DNA of 64,000 nt. Source: DATDPM01 sp041498815 (GTDB lineage Bacteria > Pseudomonadota > Alphaproteobacteria > DATDPM01). How positions within the stretch are numbered: the first letter of the stretch is position 1; every line of letters begins with the position of its first letter. The notes beneath the pieces were generated by a model. The model searched no databases. It was given only the letters and a program-made list of their open reading frames with translations, and was not told the origin of the DNA. The stretch lies in NCBI GenBank assembly GCA_041498815.1, contig JBGQJC010000006.1:1-64000 (forward strand). Reading direction: 5' to 3'. Shown here piece after piece: positions 52,711-61,677 of the stretch. Made by a program: the position numbers and the translations under genes.

Positions 52711-53757
52711 GTGAAACGCAGCACCATCGCATTGGCCGTCCTCACCATTGCCGCTCTTGCGGGCGCATCGGCCCCGGCCGAGGCGCGCGATCAAATCCGA
52801 ATGGTTGGCTCCTCCACCGTCTACCCGTTCGCAACTTCGGTCGCCGAGCAATTCGGCAAGACCAGCGGCTTCAAGACTCCGGTCGTGGAATCGACCGGGA
52901 CCGGCGGCGGCCTCAAGATTTTCTGCCAAGGCGTTGGGGTCGACCAAGCCGACATCAGTAACGCCTCGCGGCGAATCAAACAGTCCGAGGTCGACGCCTG
53001 CGCCAAAAACGGCGTCACCCAAATTACCGAGATCAAGATCGGCTTCGATGGCATCGTGATCGCCAATTCCAAGAAAGCGGCAAAGACCAGTCTTACCTTG
53101 CGCCAGCTTTGGCTGGGGCTTGCCAAACAAGTACCGGCCGACGACAAGGGCAGCGCTTTCAAGCCCAATCCCTACAAGATGTGGAGCGACATTGATCCCG
53201 CTCTTCCCAAGGTGAAAATCGAGGTTTTGGGTCCGCCGCCCACCTCGGGCACCCGCGACGCCCTGGCTGAAGTGGCGTTCGAAAAAGGATGCCTGACCTT
53301 CCCCGCAATCGAGGATCTGAAGAAATCGGACGAGGCAAAGTTCAAAGACGTTTGCCACGCGGTCCGCGAGGACGGCGCCTATATCGAGGCGGGTGAAAAC
53401 GACATATTGATCGTTCAAAAGCTCGAAGCCGATCAAAGCGCCTATGGTATTTTCGGTTACAGCTTCCTCGAACAGAACCGCGACCAAATCCAGGGCAGCG
53501 CCGTGGATGGAGTCGATCCGACCTACGAGACTATCTCAAGCGCGAAGTATCCAATCTCGCGTCCCCTGTTCTTCTACGTCAAGAATGCTCACATCGGTGC
53601 GATCCCCGGCATCAAGGAATACATCGCCGAGTTCACGGGCGAAAAGGCTTGGGGTCCGGACGGATACCTGGTGTCAAAGGGCCTGATCCCGCTGCCCGAC
53701 GCGGAGCGCAAGGAATGGCACGAGAAGGCGGCAAAATTGGCGCCGCTTACGATGTAG
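52711..53757 (+). CDS. pstS: PstS: phosphate ABC transporter substrate-binding protein
   Basis: Periplasmic phosphate-binding protein of 348 residues. The signal peptide ends at AEA-RDQIRM; the phosphate-binding segments IRMVGSSTVYPFATSVAEQF and ESTGTGGGLKIFC are present, as is TSGTRDAL. The GTG start follows AGGAGATAAATC. It opens the pst operon behind a Pho box. Confidence 0.95.
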   Translation: MKRSTIALAVLTIAALAGASAPAEARDQIRMVGSSTVYPFATSVAEQFGKTSGFKTPVVESTGTGGGLKIFCQGVGVDQADISNASRRIKQSEVDACAKNGVTQITEIKIGFDGIVIANSKKAAKTSLTLRQLWLGLAKQVPADDKGSAFKPNPYKMWSDIDPALPKVKIEVLGPPPTSGTRDALAEVAFEKGCLTFPAIEDLKKSDEAKFKDVCHAVREDGAYIEAGENDILIVQKLEADQSAYGIFGYSFLEQNRDQIQGSAVDGVDPTYETISSAKYPISRPLFFYVKNAHIGAIPGIKEYIAEFTGEKAWGPDGYLVSKGLIPLPDAERKEWHEKAAKLAPLTM

Positions 53758-53859
53758 GAAGGGAGGCCGGCTGTCCGACGCGCGGCGGCCGGCCTCGCCT
53801 TTTCGGCGACGACATGCCGCTGGTGTTCCGCCTGTAAAGCCGCCAATCCAAAAAGAACC

Positions 53860-55242
53860 ATGCAGCTTGTCACCCTCGTCGCCGCACTTCTAATTCTTTC
53901 CGCGATCGGTTTTTATGCCGGCCGCGACCGGGCGCTTGCCTCCGTCGGCGGCGTGGTGCGGCGGCTTCACTCGCTCCCCAATCATTATGGCTTTTACGTT
54001 GCGCTTTGGTGCGGCCTCCCAGCTTTAATACTGCTTGCGGGCTGGCTTGTCTTCGAACCCGTCGTCATCAAGCATATGGTCGCGGCGGCGCTATCGCCCG
54101 AGCATCAGGCACTTCCTCCGGACAAGCTGGACCTGTTGCTCAACGACGTCCGCAACGTCGCAACCGGAGCCGCGACGGCGCAAGCTGTTGCGCCGGACGT
54201 CGCCGCCGCCGCCGAGCGTTATCTATCCTTGCACAGCATCGGTTCCATCGCCCTCGCAGTCGTCGCCTTTTTGATTGCCGCCGGCGGAGCCGCGCTGGGT
54301 TGGCGGCGTGTCTCGCCGACCCTTCGGGCGCGTAACGAGGTTGAGCGAACGATCAAGGTGCTTTTGATCTTGAGTTCGACCGTCGCCATATTCACCACCA
54401 TCGGGATCGTGTTGTCGCTTCTATTCGAAGCCTTGCGATTCTTCAAGGTTGTGCCTTTCTTCGATTTTTTATTCGGCCTTTCCTGGAGCCCGCAGATGGC
54501 GATCCGCGCGGACCAGGTCGGGGCCTCAGGTGCTTTCGGCGCGGTGCCGGTCTTCGCCGGCACCCTGATGATCAGTACGGTGGCGATGTTGGTCGCCGTC
54601 CCGATCGGGCTGTTTTCGGCGACCTATCTGTCCGAATACGCCCCGCCGCGGGTCCGGACGACGGTGAAGCCGATGCTCGAAATTCTGGCCGGTGTTCCAA
54701 CCGTCGTTTACGGCTTCTTCGCAGCGCTCACTGTTGCGCCTTTCTTCCGCGACACGGGCGCCACCCTCGGCATTACGGTGTCCTCCGAGAGCGCCGCCGC
54801 CGCCGGCCTCGTGATGGGGGTGATGATCATCCCCTTCGTCTCCTCGATTTCGGACGACATCATCACCGCGGTGCCGCAAAGCCTGCGCGACGGTTCCTAT
54901 GCTCTGGGCGCCACGCGGTCGGAAACCATCCGCCAAGTGGTCTTGCCGGCGGCGTTGCCGGGAATCGTGGCTGGCGTGCTTCTGGCCGTATCGCGCGCGA
55001 TCGGCGAAACCATGATCGTGGTCATGGCGGCGGGGTTGGCCGCGAATCTCACCGCCAATCCGTTCGCGTCGATGACCACCGTCACCGTGCAGATCGTAAC
55101 GCTCTTGATAGGCGACCAGGAGTTCGACAGCCCGAAAACTTTGGTCGCATTTGCGCTCGGGTTGGTTCTATTCGGTGTCACGCTTTCGCTCAACGTGATC
55201 GCACTTCTGGTCGTCCGCCGGTATCGGGAGCAGTATGAATGA
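53860..55242 (+). CDS. pstC: PstC: phosphate ABC transporter permease
   Basis: Inner-membrane permease, 460 residues, longer than the 319-residue E. coli protein because of an N-terminal region with two to three extra hydrophobic segments and a periplasmic loop, typical of alphaproteobacteria. The permease core carries FGAVPVFAGTLMISTVAMLVAVPIGLF and the EAA-like DGSYALGATRSETIRQVVLPAALPGI loop. The stop overlaps pstA's start by 4 bases. Confidence 0.94.
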   Translation: MQLVTLVAALLILSAIGFYAGRDRALASVGGVVRRLHSLPNHYGFYVALWCGLPALILLAGWLVFEPVVIKHMVAAALSPEHQALPPDKLDLLLNDVRNVATGAATAQAVAPDVAAAAERYLSLHSIGSIALAVVAFLIAAGGAALGWRRVSPTLRARNEVERTIKVLLILSSTVAIFTTIGIVLSLLFEALRFFKVVPFFDFLFGLSWSPQMAIRADQVGASGAFGAVPVFAGTLMISTVAMLVAVPIGLFSATYLSEYAPPRVRTTVKPMLEILAGVPTVVYGFFAALTVAPFFRDTGATLGITVSSESAAAAGLVMGVMIIPFVSSISDDIITAVPQSLRDGSYALGATRSETIRQVVLPAALPGIVAGVLLAVSRAIGETMIVVMAAGLAANLTANPFASMTTVTVQIVTLLIGDQEFDSPKTLVAFALGLVLFGVTLSLNVIALLVVRRYREQYE

Positions 55243-56546
55243 CCACAGCTGTGCCAACATCGGCCGCAGGCGAGCCGCGCAAGGCGGCGGCCGACGCCCG
55301 CGTGAGGCGCCGTTACCGCGCAGAGCGGCGGTTCCGCGCCTATGGATTGATTTCGGTTGCGACCGCGTTGTGCTTCCTCGCCTTGCTCTTTGTCACCATC
55401 GTCGGCAAAGGGTACACCGCCTTTACACAGACCGAGATCCTGTTGCCGATCACTTTCGACCCTGCCGTCCTCGGTATCGAGGGCGCACCCGACACGGCGA
55501 AACTCGGATCGGCCGATTACGGCGCCGCCGTGAAGACCGCGTTGCGCGCGGCGTTCCCGGAGCTTACGACGCGAGAAGACAGGCGTGCCCTGTACGAGAT
55601 CGTGAGCGGAAGCGCTGATTACGAGCTGCGCGCCTTCGCGCTGCGCGAACCCGCGGTGATTGGGACGACTCGCAATGTCTGGCTGCCCGCTTCCGATCAT
55701 ATTGACGTGTTCATAAAGGGCCACATGAGCGGCAGCGTCGCGGAAAGCGACCGCCAATTGAGCGACAAACAGGTCGCTTGGATCAATTCCTTGCGCGACA
55801 AAGGCGCCGTCGCCCGGCATTTCAATTGGCGCTTTTTCGTCAACGGCGACTCGCGCGAACCCGAACAGGCGGGAATCCTGGGCGCCGTGGTTGGCTCGTT
55901 CCTGACTCTCGTTGTTACGCTGGTGCTGGCCTTTCCGATCGGCGTCATGGCGGCCGTCTATCTCGAGGAGTTCGCACCCAAGAACCTCTGGACCGACCTC
56001 ATCGAAGTCAACATCAACAATCTGGCGGCGGTTCCCAGCATCGTATTCGGTTTGTTGGGCCTTGCCGTGTTCATCAATTTCTTCGGTTTGCCGCGCTCGG
56101 CACCCCTGGTCGGCGGAATGGTCCTCGCCCTCCTCGTGCTTCCGACCATCATCATTACCGGCCGTGCCGCCCTTAAATCGGTTCCGCCGTCGATTCGCGA
56201 AGCGGCGCTCGGGATCGGAGCAAGTCATATGCAGATGATCACGCATCATGTGCTTCCCGTAGCGATGCCGGGAATTCTGACCGGAACCATCATCGGCATG
56301 GCGCACGCGCTGGGCGAAAGCGCTCCCCTGCTCATGGTCGGGATGGTGGCTTTCGTCGTCGATATGCCGCACGGCGTCTTCGATCCGGCCACGGTTTTGC
56401 CGGTCCAAGTCTATATGTGGGCCGACAGCCCCGAACGCGCCTTCGTCGAGCGCACCAGCGCCGCAATCCTGGTTTTGCTTGCATTCCTTTTTGTCATGAA
56501 CAGCCTGGCGATTTTCCTCCGGCACAAGTTCGAAAGGCGGTGGTAA
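55239..56546 (+). CDS. pstA: PstA: phosphate ABC transporter permease
   Basis: Second permease subunit, 435 residues, with a large periplasmic insert (about residues 65-190) after the first membrane segment as in other alphaproteobacteria. The EAA-like loop is REAALGIGASHMQMITHHVLPVAMPGILTG. It starts with ATG inside the end of pstC and ends one base before pstB. Confidence 0.94.
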   Translation: MTTAVPTSAAGEPRKAAADARVRRRYRAERRFRAYGLISVATALCFLALLFVTIVGKGYTAFTQTEILLPITFDPAVLGIEGAPDTAKLGSADYGAAVKTALRAAFPELTTREDRRALYEIVSGSADYELRAFALREPAVIGTTRNVWLPASDHIDVFIKGHMSGSVAESDRQLSDKQVAWINSLRDKGAVARHFNWRFFVNGDSREPEQAGILGAVVGSFLTLVVTLVLAFPIGVMAAVYLEEFAPKNLWTDLIEVNINNLAAVPSIVFGLLGLAVFINFFGLPRSAPLVGGMVLALLVLPTIIITGRAALKSVPPSIREAALGIGASHMQMITHHVLPVAMPGILTGTIIGMAHALGESAPLLMVGMVAFVVDMPHGVFDPATVLPVQVYMWADSPERAFVERTSAAILVLLAFLFVMNSLAIFLRHKFERRW

Positions 56547-56547
56547 A

Positions 56548-57456
56548 ATGGATACGGTATTGGCGGCGCCCGACGTGGCGGCGCTTTTGCGAGTGAACTT
56601 GGCCCCGAACGAGGCCCCCGCGATGCACGATCCCGGCTTTGCCGCCAAACCCGCCGAGGCCCCGGCCAAGCCGGAGCCGCGCGCGGCGGCCTCGCTCCCG
56701 CCGGCCAAGATCGTGGCGCGCGGCGTCAACGTGTTTTATGGCGAGGCGCACGCCCTCAAGAACGTCAACCTCGACATCACCAAGAACGAGGTGACGGCCT
56801 TGATCGGGCCTTCGGGCTGCGGCAAGTCCACGTTCCTGCGCTGCCTCAACCGCATGAACGACACCATCGAGAACTGCACGGTGACCGGCACCGTGACGCT
56901 CGACGGAGAGGACATCTACGAATCCGATCTCGACGTCGTGCAGCTTCGGGCCCGCATCGGCATGGTCTTTCAAAAGCCCAATCCATTCCCCAAATCCGTG
57001 TATGACAACGTGGCCTACGGCGCGCGCATCCACGGGCTGGCGGCAACCCGGGCGGATCTCGACGAGATCGTGACGACAAGCTTGAAGAAAGCCGGGCTCT
57101 GGGGCGAGGTATTCGACCGCCTCGAATCCCCGGGCACCAGTCTTTCGGGGGGCCAGCAGCAGCGCCTGTGCATCGCGCGCGCCATCGCCGTCAACCCCGA
57201 GGTCATCTTGATGGACGAGCCGTGCTCGGCCTTGGACCCGATCGCCACCGCCCGGATCGAAGAGTTGATGGACGAATTGCGCGAGAATTACACGATCGTG
57301 ATCGTCACCCATTCGATGCAGCAGGCGGCGCGCGTGTCCCAGCGCACGGCCTTCTTCCATCTCGGCGAGATCATCGAATACGGCCCGACCGAACAGGTCT
57401 TCACCAGCCCGAAGGACGAGCGCACCCAAGGCTATATCACCGGACGTTTCGGTTAA
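56548..57456 (+). CDS. pstB: PstB: phosphate ABC transporter ATPase
   Basis: ATPase of the Pst importer, 302 residues. Walker A is GPSGCGKSTFLRCLNRMND, the signature is LSGGQQQRL, and Walker B is VILMDEPCSALDP; the family-specific FYGEAHALKNVNLDI and VFQKPNPFPKSVYDNVAYG are present. About 50 Ala/Pro-rich residues precede the usual start; an internal start is possible. It follows pstA by one base. Confidence 0.95.
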   Translation: MDTVLAAPDVAALLRVNLAPNEAPAMHDPGFAAKPAEAPAKPEPRAAASLPPAKIVARGVNVFYGEAHALKNVNLDITKNEVTALIGPSGCGKSTFLRCLNRMNDTIENCTVTGTVTLDGEDIYESDLDVVQLRARIGMVFQKPNPFPKSVYDNVAYGARIHGLAATRADLDEIVTTSLKKAGLWGEVFDRLESPGTSLSGGQQQRLCIARAIAVNPEVILMDEPCSALDPIATARIEELMDELRENYTIVIVTHSMQQAARVSQRTAFFHLGEIIEYGPTEQVFTSPKDERTQGYITGRFG

Positions 57457-57482
57457 ACGACGCCGGTTAAAGGAGCGAACCC

Positions 57483-58229
57483 ATGGACTCCGAACACATC
57501 GTCAAGGCCTATGACGAGGAACTGCGCCACCTGAACCGCACCATCATGGAGATGGGCGGGATCGCGGAGCAGCAGATTTCGGCCGCGATCCAGGCGGTGA
57601 TGACGCGCGACTCCGATCTTGCCGCCGGCGTCGTCGCGGAAGACGACCGGGTGGACGAGCTGGAACACGAAGTTGCGAGCTTTTCGGTGCGGCTCCTGGC
57701 GTTGCGCCAGCCGATGGCGGGGGATTTGCGCAACATCATCGCCGCGCTCAAGGTCTCGAGCGACATCGAACGCATCGCCGACTATGCGGTGAACATGGCC
57801 AAGCGCGCGATGGCACTCAACATGACGGCCATTGTTACGCCGGTGGCGCGCATCCCGCGCATGGGCAAGCTCGTCCAGGCCATGGTCAAGGACGTGCTCG
57901 ATGCCTATGTCGAGCGCGACGTGGAAAAGGCGATGAACGTATGGGAGCACGACAAGGACGTGGACGACATGTACGACAGCCTGTTCCGCGAACTGTTGAC
58001 CTACATGATGGAGGACCCGCGGAGCATCACCTCTTGCACCCATCTGCTGTTCATCGCCAAGAACATCGAGCGCATCGGCGACCATGCCACCAACATCGCC
58101 GAGGACATCTACTATCTCGTCCACGGCAAGCCCTGGCACAAGGCACGGCCCAAGGGCGAAGAAGGTATCTTCCTTCCGCCCGGCTTCGGTCCCAAGCCCG
58201 GCAAGAAGGAAGCCGCGAACCGGAAGTGA
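57483..58229 (+). CDS. phoU: PhoU: phosphate signalling protein
   Basis: Three-helix-bundle duplicated protein of 248 residues that links PstB to PhoR and keeps the regulon off when phosphate is plentiful. Conserved metal-binding helices show VAEDDRVDELEHEV and ERIGDHATNIAEDI. A short basic C-terminal extension follows. It lies 26 bases after pstB, and its stop overlaps phoB's GTG. Confidence 0.94.
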   Translation: MDSEHIVKAYDEELRHLNRTIMEMGGIAEQQISAAIQAVMTRDSDLAAGVVAEDDRVDELEHEVASFSVRLLALRQPMAGDLRNIIAALKVSSDIERIADYAVNMAKRAMALNMTAIVTPVARIPRMGKLVQAMVKDVLDAYVERDVEKAMNVWEHDKDVDDMYDSLFRELLTYMMEDPRSITSCTHLLFIAKNIERIGDHATNIAEDIYYLVHGKPWHKARPKGEEGIFLPPGFGPKPGKKEAANRK

Positions 58230-58921
58230 CGCGACCCGTGATCCTGGTCATCGAAGACGAAGGGGCGATCGTCACCCTCCTGCGCTACAACCTCGAGCGG
58301 GAGGGTTTCGAGGTGGCGGTTGCCCGCGACGGCGAGGAAGGTTTGGCGGCACTTGCCGAGCGCAGGCCCGAGCTCGTCGTCATCGATTGGATGTTGCCCT
58401 ATGTCTCGGGGCTTGAGCTGTGCCGGCAGATACGGCGCCGGCCCGAGACCCGGAACTTGCCGATCATCATGCTGACGGCCCGCGGCGAAGAGGCGGATCG
58501 GGTGCGCGGCCTCGATGCGGGGGCCGATGATTACGTCGCCAAACCGTTTTCCCCCACCGAATTCGTGGCGCGCGTGCGCGCGGTATTACGCCGGTCCAGC
58601 CCCTCGTTCGGCCAGGAGACTCTGGCCTTCGCAGACATCGTGATGGATCTGGGATCGCACCGGGTGCGCCGGGGCGGCGCCGGCATCCATCTCGGCCCGA
58701 CCGAGTTCCGCTTGCTGCGGCATCTCATGGAAAATCCCGGCCGGGTGTTCTCGCGCGAGCAGCTATTGGATGCGGTGTGGGGCCGCGACGTGTTCGTCGG
58801 CCCGCGCACGGTCGATACCCATATCCGGCGCCTGCGCCGGGCACTCTCGGCCGACGGGCGCACCGATCCCATCCGCACCGTGCGCTCGGCCGGATACGGT
58901 CTCGACGCGGAGGTGGCTTAA
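58226..58921 (+). CDS. phoB: PhoB: phosphate regulon response regulator
   Basis: OmpR/PhoB-type response regulator of 231 residues. The receiver has D10-D11-area acids (IEDE), phospho-acceptor D54 (VVIDWMLP) and K106 (AKPFSPTEF); the winged helix shows LGPTEFRLLRHLMENPGRVFSREQLLDAVWG and TVDTHIRRLRRAL. The GTG at 58226 overlaps the phoU stop (GTGA); a GTG four codons later is an alternative. It is the last gene of the pst transcript and converges on the next gene. Confidence 0.95.
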   Translation: MTRPVILVIEDEGAIVTLLRYNLEREGFEVAVARDGEEGLAALAERRPELVVIDWMLPYVSGLELCRQIRRRPETRNLPIIMLTARGEEADRVRGLDAGADDYVAKPFSPTEFVARVRAVLRRSSPSFGQETLAFADIVMDLGSHRVRRGGAGIHLGPTEFRLLRHLMENPGRVFSREQLLDAVWGRDVFVGPRTVDTHIRRLRRALSADGRTDPIRTVRSAGYGLDAEVA

Positions 58922-58940
58922 GAGCAGCCGCCCACGGCCG

Positions 58941-61628
58941 TCAATGTGGGCCGGGCTTGAGACGCAGCGTGACTTCCATGATCCCCGCCTCGGCGTCGAG
59001 CCGGGCGATCGAAAATCCGAATTCGCGGCAGAGATTGAGCATGGCGCTGTTTTCCTCGAGCACATGGCCAAAAATTTCGGCCACACCCCGCCGGCGTGCA
59101 TAAGCCAGAATCCGGTCCATCAGGATTCGCCCCAGGCCCCGCTTTTGGAAATCGCTGCGCACGACCACCGCATATTCGCCGCGCCGGTTGTCGGGATCGG
59201 CCATCAGGCGGACGACGCCGAGCGTCTCGTCGCCGGAGGCGGGCAGCGCGACGAAGGCCATTTCGCGGTCGTAATCGATCTGGGATAGGCGGGCGGCGAG
59301 GTCATGGGGCAGCGTCTTCATCTGGGCGAAAAAGCGCATTCGCACGTCTTGGGGCGTAAGCTTGGCGAATCCGGCGCGGATCGCCGGTTCATCCTCCGGC
59401 CGGATGGGGCGCAACAGCAGGGACGTTCCATCCGATAGCGTCACGGTCTCCTCGAGCTCGCTCGGATAGGGACGGATGGCGAAGCGCCGCGTTGCCTCGC
59501 CCTCCGGCGCGCGGGCCACTCGGATTCGGGCATCGAGCGCCATCACGCCGTATTCGTCGGCAAGCAGCGGATTGATGTCGAGCTCGGCGATCTCAGGCGT
59601 ATCGATCACGAGTTGCGAGACCTTTACCAGGGCGAAGGCGATCGCATCGAGATCGGCCGGCGGGCGCGACCGGTAGCCTACCAGCTGCTTGTAAATTTTC
59701 GTGCGGGCCATGAGGTCGTGCGCCAGCTTCATGTTCAAGGGCGGCAGCCCCAGCGCGGTGTCGCCCACGACTTCGACCGCGACCCCGCCTTGGCCGAACA
59801 GGATGAGCGGGCCGAATTGCAGATCCGGGGCGACGCCGATGATGAGCTCGAGCGAGCCCGGCCGGTGCACCATCGGCTCGACGACGAATCCTTCGAGCCG
59901 CGCCTCGGGCTTCAGCTTGGCGATGCGCTCTTTCATCGCCTCCGCCGCCTCGCGCACGGCGCCCGCCGTCGCGAGATCGAGCACGACGCCGCCCAGGTCC
60001 GATTTGTGGGTGATGTCGGGCGAGAGAATCTTGATTGCGACCGGCCCGGCGATCTCGGCCGCGCGCATCGCCGCCGCCTTGGGCGAAGCAACGACCGTGG
60101 GCGCGACCGCCGGAACCCCGTAAGCCGAGATGACCGCCTTGGCCTCCGGCTCGGTCAGCCATTCGCGTTTTGCGCCGATGGCTTTATCGATGATGGCGCG
60201 CACGGCCGCGCTATCCGGCGCAAAGCCGCCCGGGACCGATGGCGGCGTTTCCAGAAGCAACTCCTGGTTCCGCCGGTAGCTGACTAAATGGTGGAACGCG
60301 CGCACCGCTTGCCTCGGGGTTTCGTAGGTCGGAATGCGGTTGGCGGTGAGCAGGCGCCGGGCCTCCGCCACCGAGGTTTCGCCGATCCAGCTCGTGAAGA
60401 CCGTTTTCGCGCGCCGGCGCAGCGTGGCGATGACCGCCTGTGCGGCCTCGACGCTGGAGGCGACGGCGGTCGGGCAATTGAGCACCAGGATCGAATCCGT
60501 GCCGCGGTCTTCGAGCAGCGCCTCGAGCGCCGCGGCGTAGCGCGCGCCGTCCGCATCGCCGATGATGTCCACGGGATTGCCGCGCGACCAGGTTTTCGGC
60601 AGGACCGAATCGAGCCGCGCCATCGTTTCCGGCGAAAGCTCGGCGAGCCGCCCGCCCGATTCGGTCAACGCATCGGTGGCCAGCACGCCGAAGCCGCCGC
60701 CGTTGGTCAAAACCGCCAGACGGTCGCCGGCGGGCGGCCGAGCGAGCGCCAAGGTTTCCACCGCGTCGAACAATTCGTCGAGATCGTGGACGCGTAGCAC
60801 CCCGGCGCGATTGAAGGCCGCGTCATAAGCGGCATCGGAGCCGGCCAGCGCCCCGGTATGCGAGGCGGCGGCGCGCGCGCTTGCTTCGTAACGCCCGGTC
60901 TTGACCACTACGACCGGCTTGGTCCGCGCCGCGGCGCGCGCGGCCGACATGAATTTGCGGGCGTTCGTGACCGCCTCCATGTAGAGAAGAATCGCGCGCG
61001 TTCCCGGATCGAGCGCCAGATAGTCGAGCAAATCGCCGAAATCGACGTCGGCCATGTCGCCGACCGAAATCAGATGGGAGAATCCGATGCCACGGGCATC
61101 GGCCCAATCGAGCACGGATATGGCAACCGCCCCGGATTGGGCGACCAAGGCGACATCGCCCGCCGAAGCGGCAATATGGGCAAAGGTCGCGTTCAAATGC
61201 AGCCCCGGCACCATGAGACCGAGGCAATTCGGCCCGAGAATGCGAAAGCAGTGGCAACCGGCGGCCTCAAGCATGGCGCGGCGCAGATCCTTGCCGTGCG
61301 CATCCGCGCCTTCGCCGAAACCGGCGCTGATGACGACCGCCGCCTTGGTGCCGCGCGCGCCGAGTTCCGCGATGAGCCCGGGCACGGTCTCGGGCGGCGT
61401 TGCGATCACCGCGAGATCGGGGACCATCGGAAGGTGCGCGACATCGGGATAGGTGACCACGCCCTCGATTGCCTCGTGGTGCGGGTTGACCGGCATGATC
61501 GGCCCGGCAAAGCCGGCAGCGAATAGATTGCGGGCCAGAACCGCGCCCACGGAACGAGGCTTCGTGCTTGCCCCGATGACCGCCACCGAGCGAGGCTTGA
61601 GGAGCTGATCGAGATTGCGGATGCTCAC
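58941..61628 (-). CDS. ADP-forming acyl-CoA synthetase fused to GNAT acetyltransferase
   Basis: An 895-residue fusion. The N-terminal part is an NDP-forming acetyl/acyl-CoA synthetase: CoA-binding domain, ligase-CoA domain with the phospho-histidine H257 in SHTGALAG, and an ATP-grasp domain (roughly 490-700). The C-terminal 160 residues form a GNAT domain with QKRGLGRILMDRI. The layout is that of Pat/PatZ protein acetyltransferases, but those have lost the catalytic His, whereas it is kept here. It may make or use acetyl-CoA and acetylate proteins. It lies 49 bases after ald. Confidence 0.9.
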   Translation of the reverse strand: MSIRNLDQLLKPRSVAVIGASTKPRSVGAVLARNLFAAGFAGPIMPVNPHHEAIEGVVTYPDVAHLPMVPDLAVIATPPETVPGLIAELGARGTKAAVVISAGFGEGADAHGKDLRRAMLEAAGCHCFRILGPNCLGLMVPGLHLNATFAHIAASAGDVALVAQSGAVAISVLDWADARGIGFSHLISVGDMADVDFGDLLDYLALDPGTRAILLYMEAVTNARKFMSAARAAARTKPVVVVKTGRYEASARAAASHTGALAGSDAAYDAAFNRAGVLRVHDLDELFDAVETLALARPPAGDRLAVLTNGGGFGVLATDALTESGGRLAELSPETMARLDSVLPKTWSRGNPVDIIGDADGARYAAALEALLEDRGTDSILVLNCPTAVASSVEAAQAVIATLRRRAKTVFTSWIGETSVAEARRLLTANRIPTYETPRQAVRAFHHLVSYRRNQELLLETPPSVPGGFAPDSAAVRAIIDKAIGAKREWLTEPEAKAVISAYGVPAVAPTVVASPKAAAMRAAEIAGPVAIKILSPDITHKSDLGGVVLDLATAGAVREAAEAMKERIAKLKPEARLEGFVVEPMVHRPGSLELIIGVAPDLQFGPLILFGQGGVAVEVVGDTALGLPPLNMKLAHDLMARTKIYKQLVGYRSRPPADLDAIAFALVKVSQLVIDTPEIAELDINPLLADEYGVMALDARIRVARAPEGEATRRFAIRPYPSELEETVTLSDGTSLLLRPIRPEDEPAIRAGFAKLTPQDVRMRFFAQMKTLPHDLAARLSQIDYDREMAFVALPASGDETLGVVRLMADPDNRRGEYAVVVRSDFQKRGLGRILMDRILAYARRRGVAEIFGHVLEENSAMLNLCREFGFSIARLDAEAGIMEVTLRLKPGPH

Positions 61629-61677
61629 GGCGCGGGCGGCCCGTCGCCGCAGCGGGGTCGAGATTTGAGACCGCTGG

